In this document: piece after piece, positions 16,001-23,828 of the stretch | Position numbering within the stretch: position 1 is the first letter of the stretch | Layout: every line of letters begins with the position of its first letter | From: Chitinophaga filiformis | Lineage (GTDB): Bacteria; Bacteroidota; Bacteroidia; Chitinophagales; Chitinophagaceae | Assembly (NCBI RefSeq): GCF_021646545.1 | Contig: NZ_JAKIRP010000011.1 | Span: 62,001 to 126,000 of the forward strand | Direction of reading: 5' to 3' | Length of the DNA stretch: 64,000 nucleotides | Notes under the pieces: generated by a model | What the model was told of the DNA's origin: nothing | Database searches by the model: none | The model's input: only the letters and a program-made list of their open reading frames with translations | Program-made: the position numbers and the translations under genes

Positions 16001-17546
16001 CGATTCGAAAGAGCGCCAATGTCTTTTCTCTGCCTTCGTCCCTGACACCCTCCTCGATTATTTCATCTAATTCCGCCTGCCTGTTTTCTACATCTGATTC
16101 GCGGCCCATATCGCTGACCATTTTTTTAGCTTCTTCTTCGGGCTGATATATTCGTTTAGAGAATAGTTGCTGGTTCAAATCGAGCTTTCCTGGTATGAGA
16201 TGGGGTATACTGAAGATGCCGGCATGCGATGTTGTTCTGACAAATTCTTCTAACAGATTATTATAGAACTGCGCATATGTAATATCTCTTACTGATCTGT
16301 TCAGCACTTTTTCAAACGTACTAAGCGAACGCTCCAGGTGCCCCTTTCCAGTCGTAATCAAAGTGAATGTCTGGTATTTCTGCTCATACCATTCGTTGCT
16401 GATATTTTCGCCTTCAAGAATAACAATAATATCTGGCGTGTTGTCGGGGAATCTTTTTACTATGAGATCATTTAGTTCCTGCGGAGTGATCATCAAATTA
16501 TCTATTTCCTGTTGTGTGATGCCTGATTTCGGGATCTCACTTACTTCATGTAAATACACCCAATTGATGAGAATGATAATTATATCATCTTTTTTCGATT
16601 CGGATAATAGTATCTCAATCTGGCTACGAATATTAGCTATTTCAGGGTTTATTAATAAAAATAGATTTTCCTTCCGTATATATTGTTTTTCAATGAGGAG
16701 CGTTGCCAGCTGTTCTGACAGATGGACCCTACTGGGTGAGAATGCGGCAATGAGGCCGTGTACTGTACGCTCCTGATCTATCCCTACTTCCGCCGCTGAA
16801 TGATCCTTTTTTACTATCTTCTTCAACCTGTTACTTAAGGTCGGGGGCAAATTTATTTTAACAGGTGTTCTGCCAGCCACTACCTCATCAGTAAGCACAA
16901 TACGTTTGGATGTAACAGTACCTGGTTCTGCCTGTGCCACATCAGGTTTATTCAACGCCTTTTGCATTAAGCCGGAAAATTCCTTGTTATCTTTTTCGAG
17001 TGCCGCTATCAGATTAACGATACCCAATCCGCGGCTGGTATTTTTCTTTTGCAGTTCCTGCGCAAGGGAACCAAGTATCTGTTCAGCAGCGGCTTTTTCA
17101 TCTACCTCCATAATCGCTGTCCATTGCTGGGCATCGTAATAGTTTCTCCAGGCACTTCCCTGCGTATTCTGTCGGGAGTATTGGTACAGGAATGCGGCCA
17201 GTTCTTCTTTTACGAACTGCTTACCCCTGTTTGCCCGCAGGTCTTCGAGTAGACATCGCCTGACATCGGCATCCATCTCAAACAGCTCCGGGCCGGTCTG
17301 TCGGAACAGGTTGCTCTGGATGCAATCGTTTACTGCCAGCGCATCTATCTTACAGGCAATACCATTCCTGATAAATGTGCCAAAGTTGGCCCATATCTGG
17401 TATAAGAGATGTACGGTCATGGCAACAGGAAAGGCCGCCAGCTGCATCAGTTCAACATGATCGCCGTTAGGGTAAAGTGCGGCATAGCGGTTGATGAACG
17501 ACTGAATCGTTTCCCTGGCTTCCTTATGACCGTTGTTGTTGCTCAT
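13047..17546 (-). CDS. giant multidomain protein: VMAP-like helical domain, pseudo-caspases, TIR-like modules, SLOG
   Basis: 1499 residues. Residues about 30-125 form a helical domain (LLYQIWANF, ELFEMDADVR) like one that recurs in vWA/MoxR-associated proteins. About 260-400 looks like a degraded caspase-like fold. About 570-665 and 970-1060 are two similar TIR-like Rossmannoid segments (HILFVGLTAEVL; DVIFIAQRQSML). Each is followed by a caspase-like unit: 675-900 keeps His755 in YFSGHSS but has His810 where Cys belongs (LILDTHGG), and 1068-1300 lacks both (His replaced in IYVCGYA). The C terminus (1317-1499) is a SLOG nucleotide-sensor domain with TGGWPGVDAVAAEAY and GGQGGT. It probably acts as a sensor or scaffold, not a protease. 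Its start overlaps the vWA gene by 4 bp (ATGA). Confidence 0.82.
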   Translation of the reverse strand: MSNNNGHKEARETIQSFINRYAALYPNGDHVELMQLAAFPVAMTVHLLYQIWANFGTFIRNGIACKIDALAVNDCIQSNLFRQTGPELFEMDADVRRCLLEDLRANRGKQFVKEELAAFLYQYSRQNTQGSAWRNYYDAQQWTAIMEVDEKAAAEQILGSLAQELQKKNTSRGLGIVNLIAALEKDNKEFSGLMQKALNKPDVAQAEPGTVTSKRIVLTDEVVAGRTPVKINLPPTLSNRLKKIVKKDHSAAEVGIDQERTVHGLIAAFSPSRVHLSEQLATLLIEKQYIRKENLFLLINPEIANIRSQIEILLSESKKDDIIIILINWVYLHEVSEIPKSGITQQEIDNLMITPQELNDLIVKRFPDNTPDIIVILEGENISNEWYEQKYQTFTLITTGKGHLERSLSTFEKVLNRSVRDITYAQFYNNLLEEFVRTTSHAGIFSIPHLIPGKLDLNQQLFSKRIYQPEEEAKKMVSDMGRESDVENRQAELDEIIEEGVRDEGREKTLALFRIVLLHQQNREANCLWLFQKSYGLDMEVPAGISSHTALWTDFFDEEENKQGQNVLQIVKRLFDTHILFVGLTAEVLSGLNLLRLKAIMNICRTRRILLYFFVEEESPWLELGVPEENVLLSGMILSEYLEKEGPGEFMKAAFRDLREMIGEEELQGGRSQGNTYGIFVGIDNYMDKQYNLHESVSDAQKMLHTLVSTQLLKSKNATLITDNEATRGNVVNSFLERLSTATSEDTVLFYFSGHSSNQQTESALFFHDLDRTSEYTTPAQNGILTDFEFMEIVKAAPDNPTIILILDTHGGSRHWLDENNPKHISLMATHLEEMCYELAGIGGMLTEALTQCLSKQPHISYIALYQSVLNSFLAFAHNGNAWQTPLFIVPHYVWNNIFLSKTTEAPKTSSRDPKNYDYLQTRDTLQCLYYSKTEPNVFTFYNQVKFALHEKRVEFEHLNTWSAIDKSFSVHNRFPDVIFIAQRQSMLGPEPQYNIEKLLAIAEAMQIPVYFILEDESADPSVYKSYPVLPADKKPVVSGEDITKLIGELQAITEPLVRYLNPVEEGYETYALCIGITHYENLPGLASGVQNAWRFSNWSSGTLKYTVADNNRYMFISGSDIRVHKDDIEKTILRIVSEGAKAEKKRVLYIYVCGYAIKDGGDFLFCLSSWAERNPYAVINITECIEALSHANFDQVNAFAEYLPIDAVLKSPKRSTFAYPTAATSPSCFFKVQLNRHDNTDAEKNSIMLDGLEGEAILDNNTITVSSFTNYLHKRLEVDGIRQYPEITMRNTSGDDPVIAHLAPSLQQFSKITFKQQWLLIVGTGKDRLSQPEWMVSNALARELAKSAYGIITGGWPGVDAVAAEAYATQLAEDKILDEGYLRQVVLEQQEPTYPGGLINRVANETLWYEATLSQAYAVIMIGGQGGTFTSYLRAQEANVPVIPIAATGGDAAKAHAEIKERRLLPAYLLDELARPVRNYDDATRIADSICRLLDEGL

Positions 17547-18736
17547 TGACCAATATTTGAAATGCCTTTTGTTTTAAAGAACTGGATGATGTTGCCCATA
17601 TGATCGCTGTTGTCATTGCCCGGCTCAAACATTTTCACATAACTGCTGATCTTTTCAGCGGATGTGCCTTTCCATCTTTGCTCAGGGAGCGGGTTCAACC
17701 AGGCAATGCGGTGCGATCGTAGTTGATATAACATTCTGAAAACCTTTCTCACCCTGTCTTCACTGTAGTATCCTCTTGCCGCTCCGGCATCACTGATAAT
17801 TAAAATGTTCCTGGACGGACTGTTAATAAGCTTCCGGAGTTTTACACTTCTTGTATGTTCGGGATTAGTAAATAAATATTCCGAAGGATAGTTACGGAAA
17901 TAGAAAACGTCTCCTTCATTCTTTATGTTACCAGTGGTCGCACTTTCTACGACAGCATCGGCCAGGTCTTTGAATGCAATCATAGACCCTTCATGATCTA
18001 TCAATAGCGTCCAGCGGGTCACAAAGCCATCTTCTTCTGTTAGTTTCCATTCATTGAAATAACCCTTCCGGGCCACTTCTTCTACTGTGGCAGGAATGTC
18101 TACCGTCGGACGACCAGTGCCCGGTACTTTGTAACGCAGGGAGCGGATAGTCTGCTCAATGAAGCGCCGGCTAACAGGCAGGTAACGGTTGTCGAAAGTG
18201 TAGTTCTTTTTGCGAAAGAGATGGTTGTAGTTACGATCAGTCGTAGCAGCGGCTGTATCATCTTCCACCTCACTGATATAAAAATTTAACTCGCCGGTTT
18301 CTTCTGCTATTACGGTTTCAGTTGTTTTCTGTGATTCCTGGTTACTGCCGGTATCATCTTTCCCGGTTTCTGTTATAGGGGCTTTTGCTTCTTTTTCGCT
18401 ATTAGTGGTCTTCGTTTCTTCCGTTCTCGCGGCCTTCGTATCATGGGAAACGGCGATATCCTGTTGTGCATAAATACCCAGATGCCTGTCAAGTATTTCC
18501 TCGAGTACCTGTTCATTCAGCACATTGCTCTTCAGGTGGAAAGGCTTCAGCCAGAGCTTTTTACAAAGGAATAGCAACTCTTCCCTTGAGTTAAGCCCAT
18601 AACCATTCTTCAGCGTATCAATCAGCAAAAGATAGGAGGAAAGGTCCACACCTTTATGTGGCATACCTTTCTCTATCCTCATTATTTCGAGGAAAGCATT
18701 TTGCAAGGGGAACGTTATATCTGGTTGATTGCTCAT
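17543..18736 (-). CDS. CoxE-like vWA-domain partner of MoxR
   Basis: A 397-residue protein. Residues 1-90 are helical, 95-165 are a low-complexity Thr/Glu/Lys linker, and about 180-397 form a von Willebrand factor A domain. The metal-site motif is altered to DHEGSM (247-252) instead of DxSxS. The rest of the fold is clear: ILIISDAGAARGYY (311-324) and RIAWLNPLPEQRW (343-355), the latter typical of CoxE-like vWA proteins. Such proteins work with MoxR ATPases to remodel a partner. It overlaps the MoxR gene and the 1499-residue gene by 4 bp each, so the three are translationally coupled and probably form a complex. Confidence 0.85.
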   Translation of the reverse strand: MSNQPDITFPLQNAFLEIMRIEKGMPHKGVDLSSYLLLIDTLKNGYGLNSREELLFLCKKLWLKPFHLKSNVLNEQVLEEILDRHLGIYAQQDIAVSHDTKAARTEETKTTNSEKEAKAPITETGKDDTGSNQESQKTTETVIAEETGELNFYISEVEDDTAAATTDRNYNHLFRKKNYTFDNRYLPVSRRFIEQTIRSLRYKVPGTGRPTVDIPATVEEVARKGYFNEWKLTEEDGFVTRWTLLIDHEGSMIAFKDLADAVVESATTGNIKNEGDVFYFRNYPSEYLFTNPEHTRSVKLRKLINSPSRNILIISDAGAARGYYSEDRVRKVFRMLYQLRSHRIAWLNPLPEQRWKGTSAEKISSYVKMFEPGNDNSDHMGNIIQFFKTKGISNIGQ

Positions 18737-19779
18737 AGCGGTATTTGTGCCTCAGTGGACAGCGGTTGTTCCATTGTTTTGAAGTTGAACAGGGCAGTGG
18801 TGGTTTTAAACAACACGTTCCCAAACGGTACAGGTACCTGGTTGTTTTCATCAGCCTTGTCATTCAGCCAATCCTGTAATGCAAGATCGTCGGCCAATGT
18901 AGCGGGTCCCTTCTTCGGATCGCTACAGGCTTTAAGAATAGCGAACCAGTCGATGAATTCACTGGTGTTGATAGCCTTCCGGTACAAGCTGGACTCAGTA
19001 TTCATACCCTTGCGCAGGGCTACAAAGGTCATAACAGCCTTTTCGATCAATCCATCTGTTTTTTCCGGTGTTTCATAGAACCGCGCCTTCAATATCCTTT
19101 CCAGCCATTCCTTTGTTTCCGGTGTTTCGAGTTTGCGCGCAGAGAACATGTCGATGTAATGAAATACACAACGGCGGAGGAAGGCATCGCTGAGGTCCTT
19201 CTCGCCATTGCTGGTGATGACAATAAATGGTTTATGTTCAAAAGTGGGTGACTCATTGGTTTCCGGGATATAGAAGCTGTTCCTTTCCAGTTCGTTCAAC
19301 AGGTCATTGCTGAAATCAATGTCGGCTTTATCTATTTCATCGATCAGCAGGACGGCCTTTCTGCCATCTTCACTGTTCCTCATGGCTTCTGCCATGGGCC
19401 CCCAGGACCGGTACCGGTCTTTGTTCCTCATGTTGGTGTTCTTATTCCTGAAATTGGCGTCTCTGAGCCGTAAAAGGTGATCATATTCATACAATCCTTC
19501 CCTGGCTTTGGAGGTAGATTTTACATTCCATTCAAAGTATTTCTGCTGGTTGTATAGCTCTCCCTTATACCATTCATACGCTACCGCTTTAGCCAGCAGT
19601 GATTTACCGCAGCCTGGTTCTCCCATCAGGAGAAGAGGGCGGTTCAGGAACAATGCCAGGTTCACTGCTTTACACAGCTCTTCATCTGCGAAGTAGGGAA
19701 AGATGGTTTCCTTTCCATCTCCTTTTTGTACGACGGTTGTTCTGTTCAATTGTTCGCTTAAATATGATGGGTGAGCCAT
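18733..19779 (-). CDS. MoxR-family AAA+ ATPase
   Basis: A 348-residue AAA+ ATPase with Walker A GEPGCGKS (53-60), Walker B VLLIDEIDKAD (143-153), sensor 1 VITSNGEKDLSDAF (187-200) and the arginine-finger-type FLRR (200-203). MoxR proteins act as chaperone-like remodelling motors together with vWA proteins, and the vWA gene follows with a 4-bp overlap. In the MoxR-vWA conflict systems the pair is thought to control activation of effectors through ATP use; that role here is inferred from context. It lies 40 bp downstream of the CHAT gene in the same operon. Confidence 0.93.
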   Translation of the reverse strand: MAHPSYLSEQLNRTTVVQKGDGKETIFPYFADEELCKAVNLALFLNRPLLLMGEPGCGKSLLAKAVAYEWYKGELYNQQKYFEWNVKSTSKAREGLYEYDHLLRLRDANFRNKNTNMRNKDRYRSWGPMAEAMRNSEDGRKAVLLIDEIDKADIDFSNDLLNELERNSFYIPETNESPTFEHKPFIVITSNGEKDLSDAFLRRCVFHYIDMFSARKLETPETKEWLERILKARFYETPEKTDGLIEKAVMTFVALRKGMNTESSLYRKAINTSEFIDWFAILKACSDPKKGPATLADDLALQDWLNDKADENNQVPVPFGNVLFKTTTALFNFKTMEQPLSTEAQIPL

Positions 19780-19819
19780 ATCCTTAGCATTTTGTATTTA
19801 GTGAATTGGAAAATTGATT

Positions 19820-21538
19820 TTAGTTGATCTGGAAGCGCGTAATAAACGGCACTTCAAAATTGACCTTACTCTTGAGTATCTTCAATATCTGTCTGATGGT
19901 GCCATTGCTTTGCTGAAAGATTTCTTTGGCCAACGTGGCATTCAGTCCTATTCTGCCCAACTGGGGCTGTGATTCAAGCCATCTTTCAAGGTCGTTTTCT
20001 GTCATTCTGTCTACAGGTGTCAATACCTGCAGGCAATCATTGAACCTCCCTTTCTGCTGCAGCTGCGCTATTGTCTCTTTAAAAGTTTTCATCCGGTCTT
20101 CATTCAGCATTTCCATTTCATCGATCAGGAAGAACAGCACCTTATGGCGCCATTGCTGCATCTGCGTAGTTAGCTTTAAGTCAGCAATGCAGCTGTCCCA
20201 GTAGCGCCCGAACTCATCTAGTGTTAACTCCAGGCGACTCAGGTCTTTATTGCTGCAGATGATTTTGAAAACGATATCCTGGTGTGCGATGCCAACTCCA
20301 CCGCAGAATTTATCCCTGATGAGATATCTGACTATTTCTTTTTTGTCCTGGTCGCGGACGTTGTCCGCATTGATATTCGTCAGATGCAGCCACTTTATCA
20401 GCGCTATCCAGAACTCATCATAGATGGATGATGCAGGGTCAAAAGGAAACGTAAGCTGGTTATTTTCGTAGACCTTATTTTCAAACAGCAGGTGGTAATA
20501 CAGCAGGTCGAGCACACTGTCCCGGTCTCCCGACATGACCAGGCCACCAATCGGTTTGCCATTCAGTTTAAACACGCCACGTTGCTTTATATAGTTGAGC
20601 GACTTCAGCGCCGACTCGAACACAGACTGATCTTCCTTCAGGATCTCATCAGCGGTTTTCGCTATGTTGGTTTGTATGACAGTGGTTCTCAAAGACCTGA
20701 GTTCTTTGAGCTCATCCATTATACGCTCTACATTTTTCTTTGCTCGTTCAAAGGACTTCGGTGCGTTTCTCGCCTCTTCCATTATTTCTTCTTCCTCTTT
20801 TAACTCTTCCTCCAGCTGTTGGATCCGGGCTTCATTTTCCGTCCATGAAACCTGTGACCGCGCTCTTATGTTACAGATGGAAGCGTTGAGGATCTCGGTG
20901 TTCTTCGTGAATAGTCCCCAGGCAAATTTATCCGTCTTGTCCAGCGCTTTCAGCTCGTCATCCATTTCCCCGATCAACTTCTTTGAAGGGCCTTTCTTTT
21001 CGACACAAGTTTGCTCGTAGTCGGCATACAGGTAATTATAAGCCTCCTGCAAGGGCCTTTTGTGGACCACGAAGTGTTCATAAAAAGATAAGGATACCTT
21101 CGCCGCCAACTCATCATAAACGGCAGTCCGTGTAGCGATAACAGCCTCAACGCCTGTCTGCTCAAGTATATCTCTGACAAGTGTGGCAGAACTACATGCA
21201 TTGAGGAAAAGTACTTTGATAGCGCTGTTGTTGGTGAGTATGGCTGACAATGCTAATGCGCTCTGTGTATGGCCATCTCCCAGGTGAAGTCCGATGTGAC
21301 TGGCATGGCCGCTGAAATGAAAGAAACAAGGCTCATGCTGACGGTATTGTTCAAAGTTCCTGATAATAAGAGGGCCGGTAGCTTTGGGGATCCTGTGAAA
21401 ACCCAATACATTGTTGGACCGTTCATATGCCAGCAGAAGATCGATATTTTGTTCCTCATCGGCAATGAATTTCAGATCTCCGACAGGATCGGCGAAAGCG
21501 AAAATAAAATATGGAGATATATCAGGCATTTGAGGCAA
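19820..21538 (-). CDS. CHAT protease with coiled coil and degenerate STAND-like NTPase
   Basis: 572 residues. Residues 1-175 form a CHAT (caspase-like) peptidase with an intact dyad: His78 in FFHFSGHAS and Cys115 in LFLNACSSATL, followed by the typical IATRTAVYDELAAKVSLSFY. Residues about 232-285 are a Glu/Lys-rich coiled coil. Residues about 295-572 look like a STAND P-loop ATPase that has lost Walker A (GLVMSGDRDSVLDLL where GxxxxGKT is expected) while a Walker-B-like VLFFLIDEMEML (467-478) remains. This matches what has been called iSTAND. It is a likely protease effector held inactive until the sensor partners fire (inference). Confidence 0.85.
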   Translation of the reverse strand: MPQMPDISPYFIFAFADPVGDLKFIADEEQNIDLLLAYERSNNVLGFHRIPKATGPLIIRNFEQYRQHEPCFFHFSGHASHIGLHLGDGHTQSALALSAILTNNSAIKVLFLNACSSATLVRDILEQTGVEAVIATRTAVYDELAAKVSLSFYEHFVVHKRPLQEAYNYLYADYEQTCVEKKGPSKKLIGEMDDELKALDKTDKFAWGLFTKNTEILNASICNIRARSQVSWTENEARIQQLEEELKEEEEIMEEARNAPKSFERAKKNVERIMDELKELRSLRTTVIQTNIAKTADEILKEDQSVFESALKSLNYIKQRGVFKLNGKPIGGLVMSGDRDSVLDLLYYHLLFENKVYENNQLTFPFDPASSIYDEFWIALIKWLHLTNINADNVRDQDKKEIVRYLIRDKFCGGVGIAHQDIVFKIICSNKDLSRLELTLDEFGRYWDSCIADLKLTTQMQQWRHKVLFFLIDEMEMLNEDRMKTFKETIAQLQQKGRFNDCLQVLTPVDRMTENDLERWLESQPQLGRIGLNATLAKEIFQQSNGTIRQILKILKSKVNFEVPFITRFQIN

Positions 21539-21588
21539 CAGCTTGTAACGCTTTTAATATTTTATCGATAAAGAAATCTCAATATCCT

Positions 21589-23499
21589 TCAGCTGGCGAC
21601 TTTCCTCAACAGGCGGATGCTGATGGTTTGAGCATACCATTCCTGGTCAAAGCTTTCATCTTCCGCGTCCATGACCGCACCGCGAATTTTACCCTCGTCC
21701 AATGTGATGACCTCCGGCTCCAGCCCCTCATATTGTCTGATAAAGAAATCTTTGAAGGGCTGTTTGCTGATGATCAGCTTTAGTCTGATCGTATCCTCTT
21801 CGAGGTGATCCGCAATAAATAAGCTGACTTTCTTTGCCAGTGCAGGAATAGGTTGTCCTTTTCTTAAAACGCTGGCGTCCACATCTGCCGTTCTTCGTTT
21901 AATGCCATAATTGGAATAGAGAGAATATAAGGCCACGTAATAGTCGTTGTCCGATCTGTTTTCGAGCCGGACCCTACGTAATAATTGCTGGTCTTCCTCC
22001 AGGCATAATGTAGCACTATCTGTAATTGATCTCCATTTGTCGTTTTCCGGATCGACCTGTACATCCACGCTGAAATCAGTTTTAAAGTGTTCCCGGAAAG
22101 TCTCTTCGTTCATGCACCTGTTCTCCAGCTGTAACAGCAGTTGCCAATCAGCTACCTGCCGGCAGCAGCTATACATGTAAGTGATCGTTTTATCTGTAAT
22201 GGCCTTTACGCCATGCACCAGGTTATCCATGTGATCTTTCAGCAGGATGCTGTCGTTTTGAAAGATGACTTTATAGTTGTATCCGACATCCTTACCGTTG
22301 AAGAAGGCTATTCTCGCATGGCGGGCGCCTTTTCCTGCCTCCTGCATCCATTGCGAAACTTCATTGGGCATACCTTCCAGGCGGATATTGATCACCGGCG
22401 TCAGGTTACCGATAGCAGCTTTATATAGTCCCGGGAGGAGTGGCACGGGGCGTAATTCACTTTTGTCTAATCCTACTGAGGCGAGCGACACGGTAACAGT
22501 CTCCCCGTTCTCGGGGTAGATATTGATGGCAGTAGCGTTCATAGACGCTTTATCGTTCTTTAGTCCATGTATGGCCCCGGCATTGAGCTTCCAGAAGCCA
22601 TTACTGTACTGTACCCGCCAGGAGGGAGTGCCTTGTTGTATCCCGTCTTTCAGAAAGATCTTTTCAGGATTATATCCTTCATACACTCTCAACTGGGGTG
22701 TTTGCTGCCGGAATTGTCTTTGTACGAGGGCATAGGCGTATTCAAACAGGTTGGTATAGCTTAGGCCATCTTCTTCCAGGGCGGCCAGAAGCGCATTACT
22801 GAATACCCCGGTGGCCAGTGCGCCATTTTCATACGCTACTTCGCCCCGGTCGCAGGCGCTCAATACGATATGCCTGGTATGGGGTACGGCAAGACGGCCG
22901 GCGACAGCCATCTTTTCGTAGTTTAAGTCATCGTTAAGACTGAGATAGGCCGATAACGCACGGAAGCTGTTTGTGTCACGGGCAGGGGTGTACCTGGCTT
23001 TCCCAATAGGGGCAGGAGCGTCTGCCAGGCCCATATTCCTCGTGATAGACCCCGAGTGGCAGGAATCTATAATGCAGACAATATCGGCGCCGGAAGGGAC
23101 CTTATTGAGCAAGAGCGCCAGTTCTTTATCGGCCAGGTCATATTTACCCTCGCAGCGACTATCGTATAACACCAGTGTTTCATCCCGTTCCAGCGTATCC
23201 AGGTCTTTAAACGCAGGGTTGCTTTTGGCATAGGAACCGTGTCCGCTGAAATAGAACAGGACGATATCGCCTGCCTTTATAGCGGCATTGGTAAGCAGCT
23301 CCTGGAACTGACTGATCACTTCATCTCTCGTGGCCTGCTGTCCTAAAAGTGTCTTTATTTTTCTTCGTTCTTCCGGGAATGATTGCCTGAGGTATTTTTC
23401 AAAACGTGTTACGTCATTTTCACAGCCACTCAAGGGATTAATATTGGAGTCCGGATGGTATTGGTTGATGCCAGTCAGCAGTGCATAAATACTTGACAT
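21589..23499 (-). CDS. caspase-family (C14) peptidase, operon effector
   Basis: 636 residues. The N-terminal 250 residues are a caspase/metacaspase p20 domain with both catalytic residues: His87 in VLFYFSGHGSY and Cys147 in VCIIDSCHSGS, preceded by YALLTGINQYHP. The C-terminal region (about 270-636) is beta-rich and of unknown family, perhaps a substrate- or partner-binding part. It is the first gene of the five-gene operon, 50 bp before the CHAT gene. It is the only protein here with a canonical caspase active site, so it is the best candidate for the executing protease. Basic P1 specificity is usual for bacterial metacaspases but cannot be seen here. Confidence 0.9.
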   Translation of the reverse strand: MSSIYALLTGINQYHPDSNINPLSGCENDVTRFEKYLRQSFPEERRKIKTLLGQQATRDEVISQFQELLTNAAIKAGDIVLFYFSGHGSYAKSNPAFKDLDTLERDETLVLYDSRCEGKYDLADKELALLLNKVPSGADIVCIIDSCHSGSITRNMGLADAPAPIGKARYTPARDTNSFRALSAYLSLNDDLNYEKMAVAGRLAVPHTRHIVLSACDRGEVAYENGALATGVFSNALLAALEEDGLSYTNLFEYAYALVQRQFRQQTPQLRVYEGYNPEKIFLKDGIQQGTPSWRVQYSNGFWKLNAGAIHGLKNDKASMNATAINIYPENGETVTVSLASVGLDKSELRPVPLLPGLYKAAIGNLTPVINIRLEGMPNEVSQWMQEAGKGARHARIAFFNGKDVGYNYKVIFQNDSILLKDHMDNLVHGVKAITDKTITYMYSCCRQVADWQLLLQLENRCMNEETFREHFKTDFSVDVQVDPENDKWRSITDSATLCLEEDQQLLRRVRLENRSDNDYYVALYSLYSNYGIKRRTADVDASVLRKGQPIPALAKKVSLFIADHLEEDTIRLKLIISKQPFKDFFIRQYEGLEPEVITLDEGKIRGAVMDAEDESFDQEWYAQTISIRLLRKVAS

Positions 23500-23590
23500 G
23501 CTTTGGGGTGTTATACCTTCAAATTAGAGCATTCCCGACAAAATAACAAGTGAAAAGCAATATTTGGGGAGGGGCGGAGATCGTACCGGG

Positions 23591-23778
23591 CTACGGAAGC
23601 AGAATGGAGGAAGTGGCTGGATATTATACCGGCCTATGAAAACAAGATGGCGGAGCTAGCCGAAGATTATATCAGGCTACGGAAACAGAATAGGGGAAGT
23701 GGCTGGATATTATACCGGCCTATGAAAACCGGATGGCAAAGCTGGCGGGAGATTATACCAGGCTATGGAAACAAAAAG
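23591..23778. repeat. 43-bp tandem repeat upstream of the conflict operon
   Basis: Units start at 23591, 23634, 23677 and 23720 (CTACGGAA or CTATGAAA), an exact 43-bp period, with a partial fifth from 23763 and a partial copy before 23591. Odd units carry GAAGTGGCTGGATATTATAC; even units are diverged. Odd units resemble each other more than they resemble even units, so an 86-bp pair was duplicated. It occupies the gap between the PAP2 terminator and the caspase gene start. Confidence 0.85.
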
Positions 23779-23806
23779 GGCAAGGTATCCTGTAGACCCT
23801 TGCCCT
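23777..23806 (-). terminator. terminator of the PAP2 gene
   Basis: AGGGCAAGG pairs with CCTTGCCCT, and on the minus strand the stem is followed by TTTTTG. It sits 23 bp after the PAP2 stop codon. Confidence 0.8.
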
Positions 23807-23828
23807 GAAAGTATGAATCAACCACAAA

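Noticed and set aside
13047..23499. The caspase/CHAT operon as a gasdermin or type III CRISPR (Craspase) system
   Set aside because: No gasdermin-like pore protein, no Cas gene and no TPR-CHAT/Cas7-11 partner is visible in or next to the operon.
23591..23778. 43-bp repeats as a CRISPR array
   Set aside because: Units abut directly with no unique spacers, and no cas genes are present.
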